Source: JBAXPV01 sp037132075 (GTDB taxonomy: Bacteria > Bacteroidota > Bacteroidia > Bacteroidales > CAIXZF01). From it: a stretch of 61,916 nt of DNA. Position numbers and translations under genes: made by a program. The stretch is taken from contig JBAXPV010000023.1 in NCBI GenBank assembly GCA_037132075.1, positions 1-61,916 of the forward strand, given 5' to 3'. Within the stretch, counting starts at the first letter, position 1. Every line of letters starts with the position of its first letter. Under the pieces are notes generated by a model. That model ran no database searches. It had not been told where the DNA came from and saw only the letters and a program-made list of their open reading frames with translations. This document shows positions 51,735-60,800 of this stretch, in pieces.

Positions 51735-52835
51735 ATGAAAAAAATAATTACTTTTTTCTTTTTTGTCTCGGTAGCATTAAACCTCAGTGCGCAATACAAG
51801 GTGAGGGGCGATGTTGTTTATGCCAGTAATGTTCAGACCTACCTTGATAGTTGTGTTATTCAGCTTAAACAAGGAAGCATTGTTATTGCCCAGGTTAATA
51901 GTGATGCACTTGGACATTATGAGATTAGCAATATCGCTAATGGAACCTATACACTCACCGGAACTTGTAGTAAAACCTGGGGTGGCTGCAATTCCAATGA
52001 CGCACTCCTGATCATGAAGCATACGATCAATATGAGTCCGCTGACTGGATATAAGAAGGATGCTGCAGACGTTAACAATAGTCAAAGCATCAATGCTTTG
52101 GATGCCTCGATTGCGGCAAGGAGGTTTGTGCATTTAATCACTTCTTTTCCGGCCGGTGACTGGCTCATAGCGTCTGCCTCAATTACTGTTTCCAATGGGA
52201 ATGTCAACCATAACCTTCGGGGAATATGCAAAGGTGATGTTAATGCTTCATTTTTGCCTCCCGCTGTATTTACTTGTGGAAATTACCTAATAGACAGTCG
52301 TGATGGAAAGTCTTATCCAACGGTCAGGGTTGGGGATCAATGCTGGATGGCAAAGAACCTGAATTACGGGTCCTTTATTTATGGCGTTGGAAATCAGTCG
52401 AATAATTATGTTACTGAGAAATATTGTTATGAAAATGACACCAATAACTGTAATATATATGGAGGTTGGTATCAATGGCAGGAAATGATGAATTATACTA
52501 CCACAGAAGGTGGGCAGGGAATTTGTCCAAATGGCTGGCATGTTCCTACTGATGATGAATGGGATACACTGGTTACTATAACTGGCGGTGCAGATTCTGC
52601 TGGTGTTGCCTTAAAATCAGGAGGCTCCTCAGGTTTTAATGCTTTGATGTCTGGCTGGGTAAAGAACTGTAAGAAATATTCTATGATTAACCTGAAGACC
52701 AATTTCTGGAGTTCAACGAATATCCTCGGGGAAAATGCGTGGACTCGTGTCTTGGATATTAACAGCACAACGGTTATTCAACAAAGCACAACGCCTTTCG
52801 TGGAAGGGATCTCCTTGCGTTGTATCAAAGACTAA
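51735..52835 (+). CDS. exported FISUMP-domain protein with dockerin-like module
   Basis: Surface or periplasmic protein of 366 residues: signal peptide (cleavage after LSAQ), a 156-residue module at residues 21-176, then a FISUMP domain (about 180-366; GKSYPTVRVGDQCWMAKNLNY, GICPNGWHVPTDDEWDTL, final LRCIKD). The module begins with a carboxypeptidase-regulatory-like fold, holds DALLIMKH and the calcium-loop-like DVNNSQSINALD, LITSFPAGDW, and ends KGDVNASF. The same module occurs at the C terminus of the giant protein at 57348-61625. Its stop overlaps the convergent tilS stop by 4 bases. Function unknown; adhesion or polysaccharide-related attachment is possible. Confidence 0.8.
   Translation: MKKIITFFFFVSVALNLSAQYKVRGDVVYASNVQTYLDSCVIQLKQGSIVIAQVNSDALGHYEISNIANGTYTLTGTCSKTWGGCNSNDALLIMKHTINMSPLTGYKKDAADVNNSQSINALDASIAARRFVHLITSFPAGDWLIASASITVSNGNVNHNLRGICKGDVNASFLPPAVFTCGNYLIDSRDGKSYPTVRVGDQCWMAKNLNYGSFIYGVGNQSNNYVTEKYCYENDTNNCNIYGGWYQWQEMMNYTTTEGGQGICPNGWHVPTDDEWDTLVTITGGADSAGVALKSGGSSGFNALMSGWVKNCKKYSMINLKTNFWSSTNILGENAWTRVLDINSTTVIQQSTTPFVEGISLRCIKD
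51795..52262 (+). other. 156-residue dockerin-like module, N-terminal copy
   Basis: Codons 21-176 of the FISUMP protein, from YKVRGDV to ASFLPP. Same order of beta-fold, WGG-N-DALLIMKH, DVNxSxxxNxLD, LITSFxxGDW and GDVNxS as in the giant protein, but placed directly after the signal peptide instead of at the C terminus. Confidence 0.8.
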
Positions 52836-54205
52836 ACCGAAAAATCGATCGTTAAAATTCTTTTGGTGGATGAACTGATTTTAAAGTTGTCATCCAATCG
52901 TTCTCCAACCAGCCAAACTACTTTTTCACCGCTGCAAAGTAGCCAGGCTTCTTTTTTCATGGCTGCGGTATATTTTTGATCAATAAAATAGTCACTGATT
53001 TTCTTCTTCCCTTTCAAGCCCAGGGGCTTAAACTGGTCGCCATTTTTCCACTTTCTGAGGATTAGGGGCTCTTTTAATTTATCAAAATCTATTTGAGCGA
53101 TATTCCCTTTTTTCTGAATTAAAAAATCATGGGTAATTGTCATCACAGAAAGCTGTAATGACAAGGGTTCGCTGATATCCCACGAAATGGTTTTTTCTGA
53201 ATGATCCCTTAGCAAATCTGACGGTAGAATAATCGGGAATAGTGAATTATTTCTATCTGTTAATTGAGCCTCTTTTTTTTCAATAATGAGATGATTCCGG
53301 TCTTTTGTTAAAACAAATTGATCTGTATAAAATAGCCGGCTTTCGTTATATGCCAGGCTTTTCAAGATCCCATCCAGGGTACTGGAATTTACATTGAAGT
53401 CGCTGAGACAATAATGCAAATATGTTCTTATGGGTGATAAGGTTTTTAATTGGGCAAGATCAATAAAAAAAGTCCCATTATTCTCCTGCAATAAGTCCTC
53501 TTTTTTTACAAGGGCTGTAGCCAGTAAAATATCCTCGGCTTCTTTTAAATTCCGAAAATTTCCTTCCATGATGTGGGAAAAGTTCGGTTGTATCTTTTCA
53601 AGGATGGGGATTAGCTGGTGACGGATTTGGTTTCTCCCATAATACAAGGAAGTATTACTGCTGTCTTCTCTAAATCGAATTCCTTTGTCCAGGGCATAAC
53701 TTTGAATCTCTTTTCGCGTGAGGAATAGCAAAGGTCTGATAATGTTGTCAAGCCGGACAGGGAAGCCTCTGAGTCCCGAGATTCCTGTCCCACGTAAAAG
53801 GTTGATAAAGAATGTTTCAATCTGATCATCCAGGTGATGACCAGTAGCAACGAAATCGTAGGATTCTCTATTTCTTATTTCCTCAAACCACTGATATCTT
53901 ATTTCCCTGGCAGCCATCTGCAGAGAGAGTTTATTGTTCTTTGCGAATTCTTGTGTTTGAAAAGATTTGCAAAAGAAAAGGACATCCATAGTCTTTGCCA
54001 GGTTCTCAACAAAGGCAGCATCGTCATGGCTTTCCTGGGTTCTCAGCTGGAAGTTACAATGCGCAATACTGAATGGGATCTCTGCATCTTTGAAAAGATG
54101 GGTCATCACCACTGAATCAATACCACCGCTTACGGCAAGCATTATCCGCTCACCGGATTGCAACAAAGCATTTTCTTCAAGAAATTTTATAAGTCGGTAC
54201 TTCAT
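52832..54205 (-). CDS. tilS: tRNA(Ile)-lysidine synthase
   Basis: ATP-dependent enzyme that converts cytidine 34 of tRNA-Ile(CAU) to lysidine so that AUA is read as isoleucine. The length of 457 is normal for Bacteroidota. The PP-loop SGGIDS lies at residues 26-31, followed by HCNFQLR, ATGHHLDDQIETFFINLLRGTGI and the KRRGNQIRHQ-like segment YGRNQIRHQLIP. The C-terminal domain holds KWKNGDQFKPLGLKGKKK-type residues. It is the only essential tRNA-decoding gene here besides tsaB. Convergent with the FISUMP gene. Confidence 0.95.
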   Translation of the reverse strand: MKYRLIKFLEENALLQSGERIMLAVSGGIDSVVMTHLFKDAEIPFSIAHCNFQLRTQESHDDAAFVENLAKTMDVLFFCKSFQTQEFAKNNKLSLQMAAREIRYQWFEEIRNRESYDFVATGHHLDDQIETFFINLLRGTGISGLRGFPVRLDNIIRPLLFLTRKEIQSYALDKGIRFREDSSNTSLYYGRNQIRHQLIPILEKIQPNFSHIMEGNFRNLKEAEDILLATALVKKEDLLQENNGTFFIDLAQLKTLSPIRTYLHYCLSDFNVNSSTLDGILKSLAYNESRLFYTDQFVLTKDRNHLIIEKKEAQLTDRNNSLFPIILPSDLLRDHSEKTISWDISEPLSLQLSVMTITHDFLIQKKGNIAQIDFDKLKEPLILRKWKNGDQFKPLGLKGKKKISDYFIDQKYTAAMKKEAWLLCSGEKVVWLVGERLDDNFKISSSTKRILTIDFSV

Positions 54206-54231
54206 ACCGACAAAGGTAATAAGGAATCCCA

Positions 54232-54250
54232 GTCTTCAGCCTAATAGTCA
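54232..54250. repeat. short AGCCTAATAG repeat copy between korB and tilS
   Basis: TCTTCAGCCTAATAGTCAA resembles the repeat units at 23503-23552 and 51613-51645 (shared TTCAGCCTAA and TAATAG). A single degenerate copy. Confidence 0.45.
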
Positions 54251-54299
54251 ATGAAGAACATTTTGCTGCAATCTTGGGTGGGGCCGAAGGATGACAAAC

Positions 54300-55346
54300 T
54301 TATTTAATCTCCCATGTATCGCCGCTGTTCAGCAGGTCGTCAACGTTTTTGATTTTGGAGTTTGCTTTGGCATAGGTGATTTGTTCCTGAACGAGATCAT
54401 CATAAGTAGGGTATTTCGCAGAACGGATCACACCCATGGCAACGGGGAAATGAGGTGGCTCCATTTTGGCCAGCATCAGCTGAACGCCAGGATCCTGTTG
54501 GTATTGATCGTGAATCAGGATGTCATCTTCAGTGATTCCATTTTCTCCGATGGTAACAACCTGGAGTTTGTTTTCGTAGAAACGGATCCCTTTATCTTTG
54601 TTTTTACCAAACAGCATAGGCTCTCCATTGCGAAGAATAAGCTGAGCGTCATCTTTAACTTCCTTTCCAGTAATTTGTTGATGAACGCCATCGGCGAAAA
54701 TGACACAATTTTCAAGGATCTCAATCAAAGAGGTCCCATCGTGTTTGGCAGCTTCGAACATGATCTCGGTCATCAGTTTCAGATTATTGTCGGCAGCGCG
54801 GGCAAAGAAACTTCCCTGGGCCCCGATAACAAGCTCCCCAATATTAAAAGGATGCTCGATCGTTCCCTGGGGAGACGTTTTTGTCATGGTTCCCATAGGG
54901 GTCGTTGGAGAATACTGACCTTTCGTCAAACCATAGATTTCGTTATTGAAAAGAATGATATTGATGTCAATATTTCTGCGGATGACATGGATGAAGTGAT
55001 TACCTCCGATGGCGAGCGAGTCTCCATCACCGGTTGCAACCCAAAGGCTAAGATGTGGGTTGGCAATCTTCATTCCGGAAGCGATCGGGTTTGCCCTGCC
55101 GTGGATGCCGTGGAATCCGTAAGTATTCACATAATATGGGAATCGAGATGAGCATCCGATTCCGGAAACCATCATAAAGTTCTCCTTTTTGTATCCGATT
55201 TTAGGAAAGACGTTGGCTACAGCAGCCAGGATTGCGTGTGAGCCGCATCCCGGACACCATTTAACCATCTGGTCGCTAACAAAATCCTGTTTGGTCAGTT
55301 CTACGGATGACCTTTCTATAGTGGTATTATCTGGACGTTCTGACAT
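54300..55346 (-). CDS. korB: 2-oxoacid:ferredoxin oxidoreductase beta subunit (KorB-type)
   Basis: TPP-binding subunit of 348 residues that oxidatively decarboxylates 2-oxoglutarate (or a related 2-oxoacid), or runs in reverse to fix CO2 with reduced ferredoxin. Visible are WCPGCGSHAILAAV (about 28-41), GIGCSSRFPYYVNTYGFHG, and the TPP motif ATGDGDSLAIGGNHFIHVIRRN with FNNEIYGLTKGQ. The stop codon at 54300 is followed by a 94-base gap to tilS. The alpha subunit gene lies 3 bases upstream. Substrate specificity (2-oxoglutarate versus pyruvate) is judged from fused gamma-alpha organisation and cannot be proved from this sequence. Confidence 0.93.
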   Translation of the reverse strand: MSERPDNTTIERSSVELTKQDFVSDQMVKWCPGCGSHAILAAVANVFPKIGYKKENFMMVSGIGCSSRFPYYVNTYGFHGIHGRANPIASGMKIANPHLSLWVATGDGDSLAIGGNHFIHVIRRNIDINIILFNNEIYGLTKGQYSPTTPMGTMTKTSPQGTIEHPFNIGELVIGAQGSFFARAADNNLKLMTEIMFEAAKHDGTSLIEILENCVIFADGVHQQITGKEVKDDAQLILRNGEPMLFGKNKDKGIRFYENKLQVVTIGENGITEDDILIHDQYQQDPGVQLMLAKMEPPHFPVAMGVIRSAKYPTYDDLVQEQITYAKANSKIKNVDDLLNSGDTWEIK

Positions 55347-55349
55347 GAT

Positions 55350-57200
55350 TTATTTCTCCTCTAAAAGTTGGTTAAATTTTGCTGTTAATTCATTGACCAC
55401 AAATGGCAGACCTTGTACCTTGTTGTATTTGGTATAAGTGAAGGTTGGGTGCAGCATTCTCAAATAATAAAATAACTGGCCGGAATTTAGTTCACAAACC
55501 ACAATCTTTTTAAATTTTGAAAATACTTCTTCTGTATTTGCCGGTAATGGCATGATATAATGAAAATGGGCGTGTGATACTTTTTTGCCGGCAGCACGTA
55601 ACTCATCAACGGCATACTGGATGGCGCCTTTGGTGCTACCCCAGCCAATAACAAGTAAGTCACCTTCCTGATCGCCATAGATGTCTTGCAAAGGCAGGTC
55701 TTTTACAACCCTGGCAACTTTTTCTGCCCTCATCTCAGTCATGAGTTGGTGGTTCATTGGGTCAGTGGAAACATTCCCGCTGATATTCTCTTTCTCCAAT
55801 CCGCCAATTCGATGTCTGAGTCCTTCTGTTCCAGGGATGGCCCACTGTCTGACAAGAGTCTCAGGATCTCTGCGGTATGGCTTATAATCCGGATCATTGG
55901 CTTTGGCCATAGGAGGCGTAATCGAAGGAAGATCTTTCACTTTGGGTATCCGGAAAAGCTCTGAGCCAAATCCCATCGCACCTTCTGTAAGAAGCATAAC
56001 AGGAGTCATGTGCTCCATTGCAATTTTGGCTGCCTCGTAGGCTTTATAGAAACAATCAGCAGGCGTGGAAGCTGAGATCACTACGACAGGGCATTCACCA
56101 TTTCTTCCAAACAGTGCCTGAAAAAGGTCTGATTGTTCTGATTTTGTAGGAAGTCCGGTTGATGGGCCGCCTCTTTGTACGTTAACGATGACCAATGGAA
56201 GTTCCGTCATCACGGCAAGGCCAATAGCTTCACTTTTTAGGGAGAGTCCTGGACCAGAGGTGGTTGTAAGCGCCAGTGATCCGGTAAAAGAAGCACCGAT
56301 GGCAGAACAGATCCCTGCAATTTCGTCTTCAGCCTGGAATACCTTTGCACCTAATGACTTATGTTTGGAAAGTTCCATCAGGATTTCGGTTGCCGGGGTG
56401 ATAGGGTAGGAGCCCAGAAAGAGGGGACGACCTGACCTCTCAGAGGCAGCGAGGAAACCCCATGCTGTGGCCGTATTCCCCGTGATATTGCGGTAAGTGC
56501 CTTTTGCCATGGTAGCAGGCGGAATCTGGTAAGTAGACGTCAGCACTTCAATCGTATCGGCATAGTTGAAACCAGCCTGAAGAACTGCTTTGTTGGCTTG
56601 AGCCAGTTCTGGTTTCTTTTTGAATTTAACTTCAAAAAAGCGGAAAGTATTGTCAAGTGGCTTGTTGAACATATAATACAAAATCCCCAGCGCCAGCATG
56701 TTCCTGGTTTTGTCTGCGGTTTTAGTGTCCAATCCGATATTTTTAACGATATCCCTGACCATGGTGCTGATTGGGGCTTTGATTACCTGGAATGAATCGA
56801 GGCTATTGTCATCCAGCGGACTGACTTTATAACCGGCTCTTTCGATGCCAGCTTGGTCAAAGGTATCCACATCAAGAATGATGGTTCCTCCTGGTTTTAC
56901 CCATTTGAGGTTTGATTTTAGTGAAGCAGAGTTGAGAGCCACGAGCACGTCACAGAAGTCGCCGGTGGTGAGAATTTTATTCTTTCCAATATGGACCTGA
57001 TACCCAGAAACACCGGCAACCGTGTTATATGGTGCACGGATTTCGGCCGGGAAATCAGGAAAAGTAGCAAGGTCATTGCCATCCAGGGCTGCTGTTTCAG
57101 AGAAAAGTGTGCCGATGAGCTGCATTCCGTCTCCGGAGTCACCTACGAATTTTACTACAACATCATCAAGATCCTGTATCTGTTTATTTGCCTTAGTCAT
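55350..57200 (-). CDS. korA: 2-oxoacid:ferredoxin oxidoreductase gamma-alpha fusion subunit (KorA-type)
   Basis: Subunit of 616 residues in which the gamma domain comes first (VVKFVGDSGDGMQLIGTLF, residues ~12-190) and the alpha pyrimidine-binding domain follows (ITGNTATAWGFLAASERSG; FLGSYPITPATEILMELSK; TTTSGPGLSLKSEAIGLAV). The C-terminal domain includes VIGWGSTKGAIQYAVDEL. No FeS cluster motif is in this subunit, as in KorAB-type enzymes, which draw on external ferredoxin. The start ATG is preceded by a minus-strand TAAATTTG box (57226-57233). Confidence 0.93.
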   Translation of the reverse strand: MTKANKQIQDLDDVVVKFVGDSGDGMQLIGTLFSETAALDGNDLATFPDFPAEIRAPYNTVAGVSGYQVHIGKNKILTTGDFCDVLVALNSASLKSNLKWVKPGGTIILDVDTFDQAGIERAGYKVSPLDDNSLDSFQVIKAPISTMVRDIVKNIGLDTKTADKTRNMLALGILYYMFNKPLDNTFRFFEVKFKKKPELAQANKAVLQAGFNYADTIEVLTSTYQIPPATMAKGTYRNITGNTATAWGFLAASERSGRPLFLGSYPITPATEILMELSKHKSLGAKVFQAEDEIAGICSAIGASFTGSLALTTTSGPGLSLKSEAIGLAVMTELPLVIVNVQRGGPSTGLPTKSEQSDLFQALFGRNGECPVVVISASTPADCFYKAYEAAKIAMEHMTPVMLLTEGAMGFGSELFRIPKVKDLPSITPPMAKANDPDYKPYRRDPETLVRQWAIPGTEGLRHRIGGLEKENISGNVSTDPMNHQLMTEMRAEKVARVVKDLPLQDIYGDQEGDLLVIGWGSTKGAIQYAVDELRAAGKKVSHAHFHYIMPLPANTEEVFSKFKKIVVCELNSGQLFYYLRMLHPTFTYTKYNKVQGLPFVVNELTAKFNQLLEEK

Positions 57201-57225
57201 AAAATAGGTTCATTAAAATTTTCGG

Positions 57226-57233
57226 CAAATTTA
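57226..57233 (-). promoter_or_regulatory. -7 box for korA-korB
   Basis: TAAATTTG on the minus strand matches TAnnTTTG and lies 25 bases before the korA ATG. The rest of the gap to 57347 holds nothing recognised. Confidence 0.45.
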
Positions 57234-57347
57234 GGCATTATTGCAGTTCAGCTTTCCATTTGGCTGTTAAAATGGCAGCAAGCGCTCTTATTTTTAATCA
57301 TTATAAAAAAGATTATGATCATAAGAGTTGTAAGTAGGCATGACATC

Positions 57348-57818
57348 TTATGGTGCCGGTACGTACGACCCGTTAACATCTCCGGTACACAACACAAAAA
57401 GATTTGCAGTTGTAACACCCAAGCCGCTCACAATTAGAGAATTGGTTTCTGTTTGCCAGTCACCAACACTAAAACTGGTGATGAGTCCGGTAAACCGTCG
57501 TGAAACAATTAACGCATCGAGTGAATTTACATTTGCACTGCCATTGACATCGGCAACCTTTAGGTTAAGTCCGGATAAAGGATTCGAGGACACATAATGT
57601 TTCATGATTAATAAAGCATCAGTTGAATTCACCCCACCCCAGGGTCTGGTAATGGAACAAACGAGGCTGTATGTCCCATCGGCTAAACCAGTAAAGGCAT
57701 AATGACCTGTGGCATCGGTTGTGGCCTGGTTGATTACCACTCCATTTAATTTGAGGACTACAGTGATATTTGCCATTGGTGTACTTACGGAATTTTTGTA
57801 AGCTATAATACCTTGGAT
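57348..57818 (-). other. 156-residue dockerin-like module, C-terminal copy
   Basis: The last 156 codons of the giant protein, from IQGIIAYKN to the end. They align end to end with codons 21-176 of the FISUMP protein (51795-52262), sharing the DALLIMKH, LITSF-x2-GDW and C-x-GDVN blocks in the same order and at the same length. Confidence 0.8.
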
Positions 57819-60800
57819 TGTTGCTGAACCTGCGGTTACGGTGATGACGCCAGAAGGAGTTGGCGTTAAGACCCCTGAGGAGGCTTTGATGTCAGTCGTT
57901 CCGATGACGTGACCAGTGAATGTTGCACTCTTATTATCTGCAGCACTTAGCAGGTCACCGGCAACGACGCCGCCAGTGCTGTTTTCAAGGGTCCAGGAGC
58001 TTGCTGCGATGTTTGCGATAAAGTTATTCAGTGAGTCCCTGGAAATGGCGTAAACAGTCATGGATGAGCCGGAAGCCAGAGATTGACCCGATACGATTGT
58101 GCCGGATCCATTGGCAGCAGTTTCAACATTAATTTTTCTGGCAGGCAGTGGATTCACGGTAAAAGTCTGTGCATTGGATAAACCGCCGCCGCCGGGGTTG
58201 AGAACAGTGACCGGGAAAGCCCCTATCGTTTGCAGGTCTGATGCCGGAATAGAAGCCGTCAACTGAGTGCTATTGATAAATGTTGTTGTTCTGTTGCTGC
58301 CGTTAAACCTCACCGTTGACCTAGCGTTGATGAAATTACTGCCGTTGATAGTCAGGGTGAAAGTCGGACTTGCCAGGAATTTCGAAGCAGGGCTGATAGA
58401 AGTGGTTGAAGGACTAAGGGTATTCCCAATCCGATTGTTGGTGTCAGATGCAGTCCATCGTGAGAAATCATTAAGGCCGCTTAGAGTAATTGTTCCTGCA
58501 AGGGTGTTAACAGTTCCTCCCAGGTTAGTCCATGTCGAACCATTGTCCTGCGATTTGTAAAGATCCAGAAGGGCAGCGGTCTGTCCGTTGATCTCGTTGT
58601 TGTTGTAATGGAATACCAGTCCGGCATTCAATCCGGTGTTTGTTGACGGAGTGATATCAAAATACCGGTTAATGGAGCTGTGCCCGTTTCCATTTAAAGC
58701 GGTTCCGGTCTTTCTCAGGACTATTGTGCTGCCAGGGGCGACCCCGTTCAAGACCAAATCAGCCCCGATATTTCCAAATGATTCTGTACCTGTTGTAGCA
58801 CTCAGGTTGCGTGTCGTTCTTACAAACCCCACAATTCCTTGTCCGGGCGATTCAGAAAGTGTTGCTGCGGATCCCAATATGACATTGTTTGAGTTGGTAG
58901 TCAATGTCCCGCTGATAATGCTAAGAGTGCCATTGATGGTCACATCGTTCAACATATTAAGTCCGGTAGGATTGGCAATCGTAAGGTTATGAAATAATGA
59001 TCCGTTCAATGTCTGGGGAATGTTGCCGTTATAGCTCACGGTATTGCCTGCAGCACTGGTATTTAGTGTCGCGATTGAGGCAGTTCCAGGGATGTTTAAC
59101 TGTCCGCTGCTTCCCTGGATTATCGAGCCTGCACCATTTAATATGGAGGTAGCAGTAGTAGTTCCGTTGTTGGTTAAGGTCCCGCCTGTCCCTACAGTAA
59201 TTGTCCCTGCACTCAGTGTCCCTGCATTAAAATGGCTTGTTCCATCCAGGCTAAGTGTTGTTGCTCCAGAAAGGACAACAGAGGAATTTATGGTAAGATT
59301 TCCACCAATGATAATTGTACCTGTTGCATTCTTGGTCCCACTTCCGCTTGCCGTTAAATTGTTATAGCCAAAAACAGGAATCGCCTGTGAGCCGCCATTA
59401 AAATTAATAGTGCTGCCAGTAACTGTGTGGCTGCCTCCGCCGCCTGGGGTAAAGGTGCCTGCAACGCCGATAGTACCGGAAGAGGCCAGCGTCTTACTAA
59501 AATCGCTAAAAACAAGGTTTCCATAGTTTCCTGAAAGCACAGACTGGCCAGCGCTGCCCTGGTTATAACTGACAGTTCCGGAAGGCGAACTTGTAAGTGT
59601 GCCACCACCTGTTACAGTACTATTTAAGGTAAGAATAGAATTCCCTACAGCTATTGTTCCGGAAGTAAGACTAAAGCTGTTATTTACAGTAGTATTGCCA
59701 TTGAGCGTCAGTGTTTCTCCGGTTTTCGCAATGTCGAGGATGTTGAAAGTCTCGCCGGAAGGGTTCGTAAGACCTTGCGGTCCGCTCCCGTTAAAAAGTA
59801 CGGTATTACCACCGTTAGTGAAGCTGCCATTATCCACCCAATCCCCACCAAGAGTGATGTTAAAGCCATTGGAATTAAAGCTTGTCCCGGGCTGGATTGT
59901 GACATTTCCCAGGATACTAAGACTTGAATTTACAAGCGTTGCAATAGGTTTAACTGACTGTGATGTGGTATTGGAAACCAGTAGGTTGCCGATAGGCCTT
60001 GGGCTTTGGATACGTATCGTCTGCGAATTTAAAGTACCGGCATCTCCAATTTGTAATGTACCTCCGGTGACAGTAGCTACGGCAGAAGCGTTCAGAAAAT
60101 CGCTTGGGGCGCTGCTCGCGTTTCTTAAAACAATTGTCCCCCCTGACATGCTAAAGGTTGATCCTACAGCACCTAGGTCGAATCCTGCAAATATTGGATC
60201 TGTGGAGCCTTGTTCCACAAGCGTTACTGTCCCACCACTTTGTATATAAGTAGTTGTTGCCGTTGCGTTGTTTCGTGTCAACAAGCCTGCAATATGAAGT
60301 GCCCCGCCTTCAATATTAATTGTTGATCCTGTAACATAGATAAGGGATTGATCAATGCTGGTCCCGATGTTAATGGTGCCTGCGGTCAGTCTGAGGAGTC
60401 CCCTTACAGATATGCCACCTGCTTGGGCAATCACGGTAACATTGGGGTTGTTGATCCACAAACCGGTGGCGGGCTGGATATTATAGGTTGGCCCCAGAAT
60501 AAAAGTATTTGAAAAGCTAAAATTTCCAGATATTTTAAAGGTTCCGTTGACCAGTGTTAAAAAGTTACTGGCGCCATTGAAATGAGTCGATAAAACCTCT
60601 AAAGTGTTATTTACACTTGTGCCTTCATCCAATCTTAAAGAATTGAAATTGTTTATCCCATTTCCTGTGATGGCTTGATTCCCGTTTTTATTGAAAGTGA
60701 CGGTCCCGGTATTCCCTGTAAAGGTTCCGTTGTTGGTCCAATTCCCGGCCAGCGATAAGGTATTGGCTCCTCCATTGAGGCTCGCCCCTGAGTTAATAAG

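Noticed and set aside
54291..55151. 286-residue plus-strand frame opposite korB
   Set aside because: The minus-strand frame has full KorB motifs, so this is a shadow of a conserved gene.
59599..60249. Long open frame of 216 residues on the plus strand opposite the giant protein
   Set aside because: It lies antisense to the repeat stalk, and its valine/proline-rich composition is what the reverse of glycine/threonine/asparagine repeats gives. No start context or family. Similar frames at 58636-59367 and 60691-61125 were dropped for the same reason.
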